The notes: generated from the sequence alone by a model not told the origin. A DNA stretch of 64,000 nt from Plasmopara viticola (GCA_001695595.3 MBPM02000123.1:1-64000), one strand, 5' to 3'. Positions 1 to 13,033 are shown, numbered from the stretch's first letter. Made by a program: numbers and translations.

Positions 1-1
1 G

Positions 2-628
2 TCGCACTCTTTGTTCTCGGGATCGCTGGATCGTTCGATCAAACACTGGAATCTTACCGAGATGGGATACATCGAGACATTATTTGGTCATCAGAGTGAG
101 GTGAACGCACTAGACTGTTTAAACAAAGAGCGTGTTGTGAGCTGCGGTCGCGATCGTAGTGTGCGATTGTGGAAAATTCCTGAAGAAACTCAGCTGGTTT
201 TTTACGGCAACTCGGGCTCTATGGACTGTGTCAAGATGGTTACCGACGAGTACTACGTCACTGGTGGAGATGACGGTTCCCTCTCTCTTTGGTTCAATGG
301 TCGTAAAAAGCCCGTCTGCGTTATTGCAAATGCTCACGGCGGCAAGTGGATTAGTAGTGTGGCTGTCATGCCGCACACGGACCTCATTGCATCCGGATCG
401 AGTGATGGATACGTTCGTTTGTGGCAGGCTGACCTTCAAGAACGCTTGCTTTCCCCTGTGGCTTTGATCCCGTTGGATGGATTTGTAAATGCGCTGAGTT
501 TCGATACCAAAGCTCGCTATTTACTTGCAGGTGTAGGCCAGGAACACCGCCTTGGACGGTGGGAAAAGCTAAAGGTTAAGAACGGCATTGCGATTATCGC
601 TTTGCCAACCATTGATACGAACAACTAG
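2..628 (+). CDS. RRP9: U3 snoRNP protein RRP9 (U3-55K), C-terminal part
   Basis: C-terminal 209 codons of a WD40 beta-propeller protein; the 5' part lies outside the window and the frame is open from base 2. Repeats ending in SLDRSIKHW, GRDRSVRLW, GDDGSLSLW and SSDGYVRLW are visible. The end carries AGVGQEHRLGRW, a signature of RRP9/U3-55K orthologs, which distinguishes it from generic WD40 proteins. The family binds the box B/C motif of U3 snoRNA in the nucleolus and acts in 18S pre-rRNA processing. The frame is intact with a normal stop. A SPIRAL1-like gene follows on the opposite strand, convergent, about 215 bp away. Assignment is from recognised family motifs. Confidence 0.9.
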   Translation, partial: SHSLFSGSLDRSIKHWNLTEMGYIETLFGHQSEVNALDCLNKERVVSCGRDRSVRLWKIPEETQLVFYGNSGSMDCVKMVTDEYYVTGGDDGSLSLWFNGRKKPVCVIANAHGGKWISSVAVMPHTDLIASGSSDGYVRLWQADLQERLLSPVALIPLDGFVNALSFDTKARYLLAGVGQEHRLGRWEKLKVKNGIAIIALPTIDTNN

Positions 629-842
629 AGGGCGCGAAAATGAAAAAGTGATCGAAAGCGATGTCAAGTGTTAGATCGGTCACTGCAGCTAACATCTTTT
701 TTTTAGTTATTTCAGTTTTTTGCAGCTAACATCACTTTGTATTCATTATTTCAGTCTTTTTATATTCTTGCGCTATACGATGCTAAACCACGATGCACAG
801 GTAAACTCGCGAGTGTACGTACGACAAAATTAAGCTATTTTA

Positions 843-1261
843 TTAACCAAAGCGAATCGAAGACACACCACCAGGAGGAGCATGAATTCGTGTGATGCGA
901 CGATCAGTGAGCACATTGCCTGAATTTTGATTGGACCCACACGCGTACTGGTTCGATGAAGCTCCTGGACGTATTGCAGATTTAGCTTGCTGGCCAGCAG
1001 GCTGGTTTAGATTGCCGGAAATTTGGTTGTAGCCTGCTTGTCGATTGTCCTTTACAGGATAATTGAAAGCTCAGGTCTCTCCATCTTACGGCAAGTCAGC
1101 TGGCGCTCATAACCAGCAAAGGAACTCGACCCATCACCTCCACCGTAGAGTAGCGACCCCACTGAAGAGCCTCCTCCTGGCGGCGCGTGAAGGCGAGTGC
1201 TGGGCTTGTCTTTTAAAAAGTTATCAACATTCTGAGTGATCTGGTAGCCTGATCGAGCCAT
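843..1261 (-). CDS. SPIRAL1-like microtubule-associated protein with two repeats
   Basis: A short two-exon gene. The first segment (1261 down to about 1090) starts MARSGYQ and contains a block around FLKDKPSTRLHAPPGGGSS. A second segment (about 1045 to 843) contains QNSGNVLTDRR and IHAPPGGVSSIRFG before a TAA stop. Both blocks match the N-(T/S)-G-N-x-(L/I)-T-D-(R/K)-x-S-T-(R/K)-x-H-A-x-P-G-G-x-S-S core of plant and protist SPIRAL1 proteins, which bind cortical microtubules. The segments are separated by about 40 bp with GTAAG at one end and AAAG at the other. The splice phase does not close perfectly, so a one-base error or a slightly different donor is likely. The second block is too short to be noticed as a stand-alone frame. 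Confidence 0.65.
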
Positions 1262-1524
1262 TGACACAAACAATACAAAGCTGAAACTTGGAGAGACTTG
1301 GCAAGTTTGAAAATGAGCAAGTTAAAGAACCCATTAGGCAAAGCGGTATTCTCGAAATAGAGCTGTGACCGGAAGCTTGTCAGCAAGCCTTCAAATAGCC
1401 CATGCCGGACTTCTAGCTATAAATTATCTCGGCTTCAATCCGGCGTTACGTTTATGATTTAAAAATCCCGTGGACTCTTTAAAAGTCTCGTGGACTCTAT
1501 TACACTATCTTATCCGAGCACCTG

Positions 1525-2855
1525 TTAAAATCGATCCACGCAAAGAGCATGGGCACCAACTTCGTCATACTCTCGCTTGGATACCCACATTTGCTGAAAG
1601 GAGCCTAGAGATGCTAAAATGGAGCCACCGATAAAGACACTAAATTGTCGCTCAATCTTCGTGACGGTCGTAAAACGCACTTTAAAAGTGCTAGGCACTA
1701 AACGTGTGACTTCTGCGTGCAGACGCTCGACAATACCAGAAGTGAGACTACCTCCTCCGCACAAAATGATATTGGTCAACATTTCTCTTCGCAAATCAGC
1801 GTCGCAGAGCTGCACGGCATCGTGCAGCATGCTATGCAGTCCTTTCGCAACGACCTTTGCCGCCGCTGCAGCGTGTTGCTCGTTCTTGACCACAGAGCCG
1901 CCAAAGTTTTTTGGGTGCAGCAAAAACTCAGGAACTTCATACCGCTCTTTTCCCAGTACAATAATTTGTCCATCCGGCAGTTCGTACTGATATTCTACGT
2001 ATCCCAATGGCTTGGAATCTGGCGACGCCACTTGTTTAGACGAGTCTTTGACATCCGGCTCGAGCGGTGTCTCTGATACCACACACATTGCCTCCCGCAT
2101 ATCCCTAAGCAATTTAGCTTTTAAAAACTTAAAATAACTCATGGGCATCGCCGGTGGTGTCGTGAGCTCTTCGGGTAATGGTATAGTCTCAAGTAATCCC
2201 GTCTGCGAGTTGACCTTTCTTGTAAAAGTCCCTCTTGGTCTCAGTGTGACTGGTTGCGGCTTCTTTGTGGCCATTAAGTGTTCCAAATACGCAGATAAGT
2301 GATTGCACCCCACCGGCGAGTACTGCGCCGGTCTTTGTAGAGCATATCCGTCGTACACAGGCACGACACGGGATGCTCCAGCACCAATTTCTGCTATCAA
2401 GGCCAGCGACCGTCCGAATGCAAATGCGTCGAGCACTGCGTCTTTAGCCATGTAAAAAGCTGGCACCTGAAAGGTCTCAAACATCATCTCCAGGTACTTT
2501 TCGCCGTCCCGCGACGCCGCGTTATGTAGTGCGTCATTGGCGAAGCACGAGGCTGCAGACGTAATAATCGGATGGCTTTTGGCGTTTACACGTAGGCGAT
2601 CAAAGAATAGGCCCAGATCTTTTCCAGTGCGTCCCAGTTGGCCACTGCACAGGCCTCAATGGGCCGCACAACCTCCAAATCGTGTCGGTGCCACAGGTCT
2701 CCAAGCACGGCATCTTTGGAAGTGCAAGGTGGAGATTGGCATCCCACTACGCTGGGAAGAACCAGCTGCGGTGTGTCTTCCCCTGCCAACCCAAACTTAC
2801 TCAGCCCCGTGCCAACGTCGCCTACGACGGCCTCCACGTCGTCTCCGCAGTACAT
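1525..2855 (-). CDS. Actin-related protein, ARP4/BAF53-like (one frameshift)
   Basis: Two frames together cover a whole actin-fold protein of about 440 residues. Residues 1-89 (2855-2586) begin with an acidic stretch and the phosphate-1 loop region (VGDVGTGLSKFGLAGED) and end at NWDALEKIWAY. A second frame then continues through LRVNAKSHP, MMFETFQVPAF, the VPVYDGYALQ loop, IILCGGGSLTSG and a C-terminal IGGSILASLG block. ARP4 family proteins are nuclear subunits of chromatin remodelling and histone acetyltransferase complexes. The frames differ by one base near 2610, in TATTCTTTGATC, and conserved sequence is present on both sides with nothing missing. This looks like a single-base loss (real or a consensus error) and not an intron. 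Length and motifs fit ARP4 better than conventional actin. Confidence 0.8.
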
Positions 2856-3862
2856 GGCGAAGTTGTTAGAATAATCCTGAGCAGCACCAGTACATATAAT
2901 TCCTTAAAAAACAAGAACAAATGTTGTATTTTGTAAACTCCTTCGAAAATTTTATAAAGGAAGACAGATTGACAGCAGGCATATTGATTATGAGCGAAAT
3001 TTGCAATCTTATATGTTTGGATTTGCGCGGCTTCGACCGATCCTATTTCAGTCTTTTGGCTTAGGTGTGTGGGGTAATAGCGGAAAGGAAGTGGTGCTTA
3101 GCGGCTTCCTTGATATACCTGTTAATACAATATCAATCGGGCGAGCCAGCGTTTAGCATGGAAGCTCCGGTGGCCTATCACAGCGCGTATTGAGCAAATC
3201 TAAGTTAAGAGTATATAACCAGTCTCAATGATACCCCAAGTTTACCATGGTAGCCCCGGTGCTGTGTGTGACTAGAGCGTTCGTATCAGTATCGGATGAG
3301 GCGTGTGAAGCGGTAAGCTTTTAGTCGCAAGATGAGAGCTTTATATTCAGGAAAACGAGGATAGTCGGACATCGATCGGACATTAGTAATAAAGCTTTTA
3401 ACTTGAATGTCGTGTTCTGGGAAAAGAACCTAGTGCAGCAATGTAAACGCGCTCGAGAGCCCTGCCAGTTTGCTTTGACTATTTGGCGAATGCATCGCAA
3501 GCTTAAAAAAATCATTGGGTCATCAAGGTCGACCAATGTAGCCACAGCATGAACGTTTGCAAATTTTGTCGTACTCTTCAAATCGTGCTTTTGATTATGC
3601 TGATCGACAGATGATACAAATGTACCGTCGGACTCGTTCATCTTGTCTAGGCAATGTACAGCAACAACATTACGGTCATTCCTAGTGGCTCGTAATGCGG
3701 AACACCGACATTTGTTAGCTGACAGAACGCTGGTGGTTGCCCAGTTTGATAGAGTGGAATCTGCAGCTCGTGGTACGCCGTATCACATTAATTCGATGAC
3801 GAGCGGCAACTATCTCATCTCTTAAATGTCTTCTCATCCTCCCTTTGAGAGAGTGAAATCAA
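2856..3862. other. Intergenic, no gene recognised
   Basis: No supported gene. The complement of 3641-3321 is open for 106 codons and includes GTFVSSVDQHNQKHDLKST, which faintly resembles the FLYWCH/zinc-finger part of MULE transposases, but this is not enough for a call. The rest is repeat-like DNA with stops in all frames. Confidence 0.4.
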
Positions 3863-4212
3863 ATGGCAGAAGTAAAGCAACAAAGTTGCAGACCTAGCAC
3901 TAGAAAAAGTCTGGTTGTGGGACTCGACGTACTTAATCAGCCGCTCTGGGCTTTTCCCTTGCATGTTGTAGGAGTCACAACCACAAGCCAAACGTTTACG
4001 TTCGCAAGCATTTATACGACCAGGAAACGAGCGGAAGACTTCCGTTGGGCAATGCAGCTGGTGAAGCTGATTTTTGTAGACTTCATGGTGTCTTCGTAAA
4101 CCGGCAAGGAGCTAGTGCTCGTAAACGCGCTTGACAGCATGGTTCCTGACGCCAATATCCTCTTTGCCGCAGGCACATCAGTTAAAATATCCTTGCAAAG
4201 CAGCGCGGGCAT
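3863..4212 (+). mobile_element. Decayed MULE-type transposase fragment
   Basis: The reading frame contains PLWAFPLHVVGVTTTSQTF and then RRxEDFRWAMQLVK-like spacing. This resembles the catalytic core of oomycete Mutator-like transposases, where a D-x-T-(H/F)-K-x(4-6)-P-(V/L)-x-V-x-G-V-x-D block precedes a second segment. After a stop at about 4099, NALDSMVPDANILFAAGTS resembles the segment around the second catalytic Asp. Frames are broken by stops and no ends are visible. Assignment is by eye and weak. Confidence 0.35.
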
Positions 4213-4484
4213 TTAAGGTCGTGCAAGTCATTCAAGAAGCTCACACAGCAGTCGAACGCTTTTTGCTAATGCAGACGGTCATGCTATACCAGTAGCAATT
4301 TATAGCTGCGCGAGAAGCTTTCTTGACTGAGCCATGGCATACCTTAAGGGAGCATAACTTTACTAAAAGTACAGATTTGTTGCTGCCTTCCACTTTGAAC
4401 ATCACGTGTGGAAAGCACACAAAGCATCTTAAGAAGCAGATTGTGATCTCGTCAAATGACTGATTCACGGTTAATACAGCGTGC

Positions 4485-4538
4485 CGAAATGCACAAGCCT
4501 ACAAATGGCTTCGAAATGCACAAGCCTACAAATGGCTT
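4485..4538. repeat. 27-bp tandem duplication
   Basis: Two adjacent perfect copies of a 27-bp unit beginning CGAAATGCACAAGCC, at 4485-4511 and 4512-4538. It lies in non-coding, transposon-like DNA. It is probably a local slippage or unequal-exchange duplication with no visible function. Confidence 0.85.
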
Positions 4539-7500
4539 TTTATAGGCAGCTTGCTGTCATGAACCTTCAAACCGCCCAAATGAGCGCAGTCGTAGACATA
4601 CAATTCGGTCAGGCCCTTTCTGAAGGCATGGGGAAGGATCAGGGGCAGCATATAATTTTCTTCAAAGTGTACACGGCCAGTAATGATGTGGAAGTCTTCC
4701 AAGGTTTGTTTACCTGTACCTTGGTCATTCTTGCACGCACACGTTTTGATCGAAAGCAACGGAAGCGGTAGCACCGGCTTAAAACCTTTCCCTTGACGAC
4801 TGCGCATTGGTGATAGATCAACCTATTCAAGCACCAATAGCATCAAAGGGCGCACGTGATGCGGCTGTCCGACAACACGACAAGTGATCGATCTACCAAA
4901 AAAGTGTAAGCCTCTTGCACAGTGGCACCCTTACTACTACCAACGTGCAAATTTGTAGATTTACGTGGTCGAGGACGTTCTGTTGTCGCTGTAAGCTCCT
5001 CAGGGCAGCGTAATATGTCGCAATTTGAGCTTATGGGGGCTTCTTTACGACCGCAAAGGCGCTGCGAGAATTGTGGGCAGGTGGGCACATAAGGAGCGGC
5101 CATAGCCTGCCTGCTTCTGCTAAAATGATTTCAATGCCAGTGCTGTAGTCAGTCCCTTGGCTGATCCAAAGATCAATCTCGTTGCGCATATAATACCTAC
5201 AGTATACTTAAAACACTGCATTCTTTAAAGCTAATCCCGCGGCCGACCTTGCGGTCTAGTAAGCCTGAATGCTCGTGCGGCGGTCGATAGTTTTCATATA
5301 TTGACCATACGCTTGAAGGTCGCGCACCCAAACGTTTGTGCGCTTAAAGCGGCCGTCTAGCCCGGAGCTCACTAAGAAAGATTTTTTGACGCAATGAAAA
5401 ATATGACTTTGAATGCAAGGTAATCGCTCTGACAGTTATTTATCAAAGCATGTAGCCTCAAGGATCTCGGGATCCGAAGGTATAACAGAAAAGCTACGGC
5501 ATGATAACCACATTTTTCACGAGCGCTAGAAGCTTTATGTGGAGTTGCGTGGTTTCTCCGTCTCGCAGAGTTTGTGAAGACCATTGGACCGGTTGTAGCG
5601 CATCTGCGAAAATACTGTTGCAATCTAAGCCACGATAAATGGCGCAACTTTAAGGCCGCAGAGTTGAGTTCGATATATAATCAAAACTGTATGCTCCCAG
5701 TGCCTAATCAAGCATTATGTCAAACGTGTGACACCTCGGACGTGACACATCTTCAGCCTACCAAGACAAAAAAATGCACTTTAAGCTTATGGGCGTATAT
5801 AAGGTGGTTGGAGTTTTGGTCGTATTACCCTGAAGGTTCACCTCGCCATAGAATAAGCTTTTTTAACAATCCGTGGTGAAGGCAGTTCTAGGGAGTACTT
5901 CATTCCAGGTGCAAGCTACCTTTTGAGGCTTCTTATAGCGCCGAGTAATATTTTAGCATGGTGCTAAAAACATGATGCGTATGGCTCGCGCTGGGTCAAT
6001 CTCTTCTTCAGAGCCATATCGGTTCAATCAATGATAAATTAGAATTGGTCTTCGGAAAGCTTTCGCATTACCTGAAGCAGATAAGTGTTCTGTCAGTCAT
6101 CAGAGCCTGCATCAAGTAATATTCATCCGATAAATCCTCATCTTTCTCGCCGGACCCTCTTTCCAGTAAATGAGTGGATCTTCCTCGATGCGACAATTCG
6201 CGGCGGTACATGGTGGTGGGCGAGTCGTATAACCCCTTAATCTTCGTTAGTTTTCGCCACTTCACTCACCTGAGAAGTAAACCGAGAAATGGTGTTTTTA
6301 AAGTCGTCATCTTCCTCTTTGTATTTGCTTTCGTATTGTAATTATTTAGGGCATCACAGATCAGGTAAACACTTAAATTTATGCTTGTTTTGGTGAAGGT
6401 GATTGAATGACTGAACCTAGTCTAATACCTTTCGGTGCGCACCTCGGTCAATAAGGTCGTCTAAGCAACATCGTCATTAGTCTGAGGCCTCTTTAAAACC
6501 CTCGCAAGACAGCGTTTAGATAATTACTTGATCGAGAGTCTGCCTTTTCATCAAATCTATAAGCATAGGTGCCCGTGGAAGCTTGGCTTTATGCCAAGCA
6601 TTTTTAATTAAAATGCCGCTTAAAAAAATCTTGAGGGCATGAGCACGACAGCCGTCCTATCGGTATTTGTACCAATTTGCATACTCAGGCACTCAGAAGG
6701 GCATCAAAATGTATAAGTAGTCTGCCTAAATTGCATAGTCTAGATATAGTGGATATAGAGAGCTGCGGGAAGAAAACAGAAACAGATTCAGCTTAAATAA
6801 GTCAGTATTCATATGCATTTAACCCCACGTTGGGGTTAAGGATAGGAGACCATCGCTCACTGGAAATTGCTGTGTGATTCTGTCACAACTGACGGCTCAA
6901 GAGCACACACGTAGCGCTGAATTTGCGTATGGCGCTATCCTTGGTACATTTAGGGCATAACAAAGAGCTGGCGTACTAGATGATGATGCAACTAATATGT
7001 CGTCTCAAGCGCCACTACTCAGATATCTTGCTTGTATAATTTCTATAGGATTTTGAACAGAGGCTATTGAAAACGGAATACATATCATTTCTCTGCTAGA
7101 CTAGCGGGTCTTCTTAAATACAATTTGTTTTTTTCTTTCTACCTTTACCTAACTAAATGTTTTTACGCTTCAGCACTAATGTCGACTAATCAATCGAGCA
7201 CTTTTCCTGCTTCGTGCTCACTAAATTGCTTACTGGTTCACTCTTTGTATCGCTAGCTTGGTTGCTTGCTACGACGCTGATTCAAATTATTTGCTCAATC
7301 GCACGCTGACCACAACTTGCTTGGACCCCATCAGAGCAGAGTGTCATGCGCTAAACCTGTGAGGCGCTAGTCACGTACCAAGCTACGAAGTGCCAACTAA
7401 AGAAGAGAGAACTGCGTTCGTCAAAGGGGCTGATGAGGGTCTAACCTCATGTTCCCATTGCCAAGACTGGCTTGTCATCCGGTGGCATCCAACCTAATGA

Positions 7501-10500
7501 TGCTTGGTGAGCTGAACGAGTGGGGCGTAATACAAATGATTAGCGCTATGTGGAAGTATTTAAATGACTTTCCAGGTATATATCGCTCACTAAATGTTAT
7601 TGGTAGGCACTTGAATCTATACAATACCCTTCTGCTTTCCAAAATAAATGAAAGTGAGTTAAAGATTATTACGTTGTTGATGTGGATCTACAGAGCCATT
7701 ACGTACGATGTTTATGTTAGACAAGGATCCTATATTCGTCATCTAATTGGCTACTTGTGCAAGCATACAGCTTTTACTCTTGTTAATGCTTAAGCCTGTT
7801 TTTACTCCACAAACTCGGATTGATTAGCAATTTTTGTTACACGACACGTTGTCCTGTGGCCTCGTACGTGCAGATTGGGTCTCTGTGATAGATGGAGCAC
7901 CAAGTACTAAAAATTAGTAATGACGTGTGACAAAGGCTTCGAGAAATCGCGATCAAATATCTCAATGTCTTCGCAATCGATCTTCTACAAAGAGGTTAAA
8001 GCTACCGGAGCTATCACCAGTGACTTAGCTGTCTCTAGCGTAACATACAGGTCACCACTCCCGGGACCGGGCTAGTATCCCTCATTACACGATGAGCATC
8101 TTCTAATCTGTGGGGTATTCAAATCACTCACACATCGCAAGATCTTTTTCGGTGCGGGTCTGAAAGGCAGTCACAAATTTGCGTGTATTGTTTCTTCACT
8201 TCTGTGATCTATTTTGGCTGTTTTATTTTGGTACTTAATTAGGTGCCTGGTCGAGCGACAAACCCTTTAGCCACAGGGTCGGTTGTTATTATTTTCAATG
8301 GCAAGGACAGCCGTAGCATGATGACATTTTGCTGCCGGGAGATTATCGTTGGCCAAACTTTATGAGATTATTAAGCAGATCATTAAGTTGTATACAATTC
8401 GAATGTTATTTCGGAGAATGTGACGAGACTTACACTATATGTCGCCTATAAGAAGAAATGCCACTATCAGTTACTGAATAAGTGTTATAAAAGCAATGAT
8501 GACTCCGGTGCAGCAAAATATATTATTACCCTATGGGACGAACTAGATTCATGATGAAATATTTCATAAACATTGTTATCAACACTGAAATAAGTATTAT
8601 TACATTAGTGTTAAGTGCATCATGTTGTAACTTCTGTTTCATAAAGGCTAGGAGATATGAGCAGTCGTTTACTCGATCTCTTTTTGCCGTTATCATAGAT
8701 AAAGCGTGACCACGTCACGCCATACCAGCTTTACATTTAAATTGAGAAGCTAGAGACAATCTTGCACGCCGTGAGTTTTTTCGCTCGATAACCTAAGGGC
8801 CAAATATCTGGCCACTAGCCGTACATTTTCCGTTGTCGTTATAACGATCACAAGCTGACAAACGCTTAAAAGCTATCAATATCGATCATGCTGTACTGTT
8901 CTTTGTAGCTCAATTGATATCAATCAAGCTGTATCGCTTAAATTAACATCTAAAGCAATCACAAGCTGTTTGATGCTTTATTGTTGTGATTTATTTCTTC
9001 ACAGACCTTTGCCCTCGGTACAAAGTCAAGCTGAAGAGAATTCACGGCGATTCTATGCTCTTAACAACCACTTGCTTGATGATTTTAACTGCAGCCCCAT
9101 TTTACGCTCAAATTTCTACGTAGGTATCGATCAAACGGCATTTGATTGCTTCCATTGATAAGGTATGGCTTGCAACCGAATTACAGCGCTACAAGCCGTG
9201 AAATAGGGACCAGAAAGCTTATTTAGGTATTTGTATCCGAAAGCAAACTGCTATTCGAAAGTGCTAGCTTTCAAGCGAGCTAGTATGATGAAGAAGACCA
9301 AAACATTTTTATGTATCAAATATGTGTTGATGGCAAAGAGAACAATTACGGCTGACTCATTCTGATTATTCTCTATTTCTCTGTACAAATTCAAATGACA
9401 AAGCGAAAGATACACATGTAGCTCTGACAGCGTCTAGATCAATGTTTTAGAGGAGTTAAAGTCCTGCCTTTGCTAAGGGCCATAAATAACATAAACAAGA
9501 TAGTCATGTGATATACAAATTATATAAGCTCACTTTTCTTTGAAAAATGTCAGAGCCAGATATTTCGGAAGCCTTCCTCTTGAAAGCTATTAGCGAGACG
9601 TTCTTATAAAGTAGACACAACACTTTATTCTCACATGTTGAGGACGCTTCGACAGAGCTTTTTTATTGCTATAGAACGTTTTTAATCTCAGGCCCTAGTG
9701 CAGCCAAATATTGCACCACCTTGAGGTCAATCAATTTAGCTTATTCAACACACACGGGATATCAATTTAAGTTATTTAACGCACTTTGAGTGAGGCAAAG
9801 AGTATACCGCTGGTTCGGGTCGGGATTACAAAACCATGTATTCCACTTATTGAGTCAGTCGTTCATTCTCCTAGACCTGCATGTGACATGCTAAAGTTGC
9901 GTGACGGATGTGACTCTTACAAAAAAGCTTTCGAGCACCAGGTCAAGATATCAGCCAAGTTCAACTTTAACCTTGGCAGGAACTGAACCCACGCCCCCCC
10001 CGTCTTGCACTCCTCACACAGATGTCTAAGTCGGTTTAACGTCTTGGTCCAGTCAAGTACTTCAACAGATACTTTTGTCCTAAACTTGAAACTGATACGA
10101 CTTTTGAGATCCGACTTCGTATGTAAACCAAGCCTTACAAAGTACCAAAATGAGCAAGCCATTGCAAGGGTCCTGTAAGTGGAGATGCTTCGGTTTAAAG
10201 GTCGGAAACAACGGTGATACATTTCCGTTTCAATGCCACAAAGTACATTTGCGAATTGCTTCCTAATTAAGCCTAATAAGAACACCGGAGTGCTTTGCTG
10301 AGTGACGCAATGCAAAGGCTATTGGTAACGGTGACTGAAGAACAAATATTTTTCTTAAGATTTGCTGCAAACCTCAACTTCTTAACTTGCAGCTAAATGA
10401 ATCAAATTGGTCTTTTCAAAGAAAAACAAAAACGCCCGTGAGGGATCTAGGGCTAGATTGCTCTTTACGGCTTTACGGACAAAAGTTGAACTTCTTAACA

Positions 10501-10964
10501 GAAAGCTTTTCGCTTTGCTACCAACAGCAAATCAGGAAAGCTTTATAGTCCGCGTTTAGTTCATTACTGCCTTTTTCATAAATATTTGTTGGGCTGGCCA
10601 TTTGGACTTCCTTGTCGCCTCACTAAAATAAACCAGTAACCGTCCTGCACGTACACCAAAGAGCACCAAGGCTCAGAAGTTTTATAACCAAATGCGCACT
10701 GGTATCACTACAGCATTTTTGTGCCGGTTTTGCGATACTTGTCGCTTTTGCAACTGTATTGTGGATAATCAAGCATATCGGCTTTTTGGAATCAGAAACG
10801 CATCGACCGCTTTCAGACATCCTGTCGCTTTGTTGAAATTTTCCGTTGCTACGCCAATGGTTGCCGTAACACCCGCCAACGCTGAAGCGAGAAATGTCAC
10901 TTCGCCTTCTTCTCAGTCTTTCACAGACCGACCTCGCGAGTCGAGATTGTAACACTTCACGCCA
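4539..10964. other. Gene-poor, repeat-derived region
   Basis: No gene can be supported over 6.4 kb. All frames are interrupted at the density expected for non-coding DNA. The longest frame (7449-7793, 114 codons) has no recognisable motif. One segment near 8031-8165 is an old copy of a repeat also found near 58178-58330. A stretch around 9960-10040 (complement) has a GGTTCAGTTCC-like B box and could be a tRNA-derived SINE remnant, but is too uncertain to call. Confidence 0.5.
8031..8165 (+). repeat. Old dispersed repeat copy (pair with 58178-58330)
   Basis: Shares the words CTGTCTCTAGCG, CCCT(C/T)(A/G)TTACAC(G/C)ATGAG and CGGTGCGG/GGGTGCGG in the same order and spacing as 58178-58330. By eye, identity is roughly two thirds over about 140 bp. 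It looks like two diverged copies of one LTR or terminal sequence. The full element cannot be delimited. Confidence 0.45.
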
Positions 10965-12990
10965 ATGGTAGCGTCCTTACATAAGAATTTTACTGTACCC
11001 TCAGACGGCCCCAATCGTGGCGACACGGTCATCGCGCAATATATCGTGGCCAAAGTTTCATGGTGGGGCACGTACCCGCGCATACTTGTGGTTACGGCAT
11101 CCACACTGAGCACGTACAATCCCGAGACATTCCAATGTACCAATCAGTGGGATATCGCCGACATTAAAGCCGTAGAGAATTCTCCCACCAAGCACGGCTT
11201 CGTATTCAAATTCGAAAAGTCACGCATTCGATCGATCAAATCAAAATTTATTAGTGCTGGACGCGGCCACTTGTTGTCACTTGTAGCTCGCCTGCGACGT
11301 CAAGCACAGGGAAATGCATTGCTTTATCGACTCGTGAGTGCTCGTACACTTTACTTTCGCTGCATTGAAAAGTATGCCAATGGGTCGAGCAAGCTGCTGT
11401 TTCTGCAAATAACAGTCTCTAGCATCATTTTTTTGGATGACTGTGGACGTCGAGTGCAGATCGTCCGTTCTTGTATCTCCGAATGGCCGCATTCTCGACG
11501 AAGCATTGCGAGGGCATGGTGCTGTCTACGGCTTTTCACGACCGATTTTTTCTATGCGCTGAGAGACTCGAGTGTTTGAATGAAATTGTGGCCGCAGCAA
11601 CGGACGCAGGAGTGGAGTTATCCACGACACCGACGCAACTCACGGCACTGCAACTCTGGCTTCACAGCACGCAAGTATTGGATCGAGCGTCAGTTGTGCG
11701 ATACGACGTGAAAAAGGCAACGCTTAAGGAGGGCAAGAGCGCTGTAGCGCCTGAAAACAATAGTAGTGACGGTGGCAAGAAGGCGTATCAAAATCCAGTT
11801 AATTTTGCAAGGCGATTGCATTGTAGAGATGCATTGTTGCAAGCGCACTGTCATTGCACGGCCGTATAGAGCGCTTTTAGCAATCGTCCGCCCCGATTGG
11901 GATTCAAGAATGCTGGTTTTGGAGTTTAAGCAGGAGCAAACGCTATTACTTGACGTAGACGACCGCGATCAGATGATCATTATGTTACTGCTGGTGTGCC
12001 GTGAAGCAGGGCAGCACAATGTTGTCTTGATCTCCTCAGGTCTCAATTATTGCCGATTTTATCATCCACATACTGCTGACACTGCTACTGACGATGGCAG
12101 CAGTGGCGGTTTGTTCATGGAAACATTTTTGTTGAGACGAATCACGCAAACAAGCCAACGCGTCGAAGATAGCAATTTAAAAAGACGTCGAGGTAGCAGT
12201 GCGTGGTTCCCGCAGGCGACGCAGCGGACCTCGAGCATCTCAAGGAAGCAATGATACAGCAAAATCTGACATCAGTAGGCGTAGCGGGTGGTTCAGCGCC
12301 AAATGAACAAGCGTGCTATCGAGCCCCTGTACGACATGCGCCACTCTATTGACTCGGAAATGTTTATGAATGAAGGTTTGAGCATCACTATGGCCATGGA
12401 GGAGCTCAATGCCAATCTTCCACTCGAAGCGCTTTCGCGTAGTGGGCTTGGGCTAGCAAATGTGGTGAATAAGGCCATGAAGCTTGTTTTTGAGCATCTT
12501 GTCATGTTAGTTACAGCACTGCGACGATTTGGAGACACTACTAGCTTGGATTTAATCACCACTCTACAGGCACTTGTGCGCTTGTATCACCATCCAGACG
12601 CATGCTTTCCCGATGAAATGGTTAGTCTCTTGCCTGTTTGTCTTTGTTATGCGTTTAAAGCTTTGCATAACAAGCGTTTTGTTTGATAGATCCCTCAGCT
12701 CTTGGACACTGTGCACGAGCTCATTTTGCAACAAGATATTCTTCCCTGTTATTGGTGCGTCAGGCTGCTGCAATGCCTGTTAGGCATTCGCACTCCAAAT
12801 ACCGCTCCGGGTTGCAACCCAGCTGGTGACCAGCGAGCCAGAACTATTCAGCACCTTATTCAACACGCGACACTCCAGCACACCATCGTCAATCTCATTC
12901 CAGCCGCTTCGGTAACCTCCAACAGCTCATCCATGATGACAAAGTCGTCCGCCATCGGAGCATCATTTTGGGCGGATAATCCAGAAGTTG
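10965..12990 (+). pseudogene. RME-8/DNAJC13-like protein, N-terminal region, multiply frameshifted
   Basis: The ATG at 10965 opens a frame with AQYIVAKVSWWGTYPRI and STYNPETFQCTNQWDIADI, the conserved N-terminal PH-like region of RME-8/DNAJC13, an endosomal J-protein acting with Hsc70 and retromer. Homology continues in changing frames: around 11500 (RFFLCAERLECLNEI), around 11830-12060 (GDCIVEMHCCKRTVIARPY) and 12380-12460 (AMEELNANLPLEALSRSGL). The frame changes near 11480, 11800, 12210 and 12290. There are also adjacent TGA TAG codons at 12684-12689, after which coding-like sequence continues in the same frame. Some breaks may be short introns, but not all have splice-like ends. The J domain and the GYF-like repeats of full-length RME-8 are not seen anywhere downstream. 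The gene is therefore decayed, truncated or rich in indel errors. Confidence 0.6.
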
Positions 12991-13033
12991 AATGTAGCCC
13001 ACCGTCAAGTCTCTCGTCGACCAGCCTTCGACT

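Noticed and set aside
7449..7793. A 114-codon frame in the gene-poor region
   Set aside because: No motif, no neighbouring gene structure, and its length is within chance for this much A+T-rich DNA.
9960..10040. tRNA gene or tRNA-derived SINE on the minus strand (GGTTCAGTTCC B-box-like word)
   Set aside because: No cloverleaf with paired acceptor arms could be drawn and the A box is poor.
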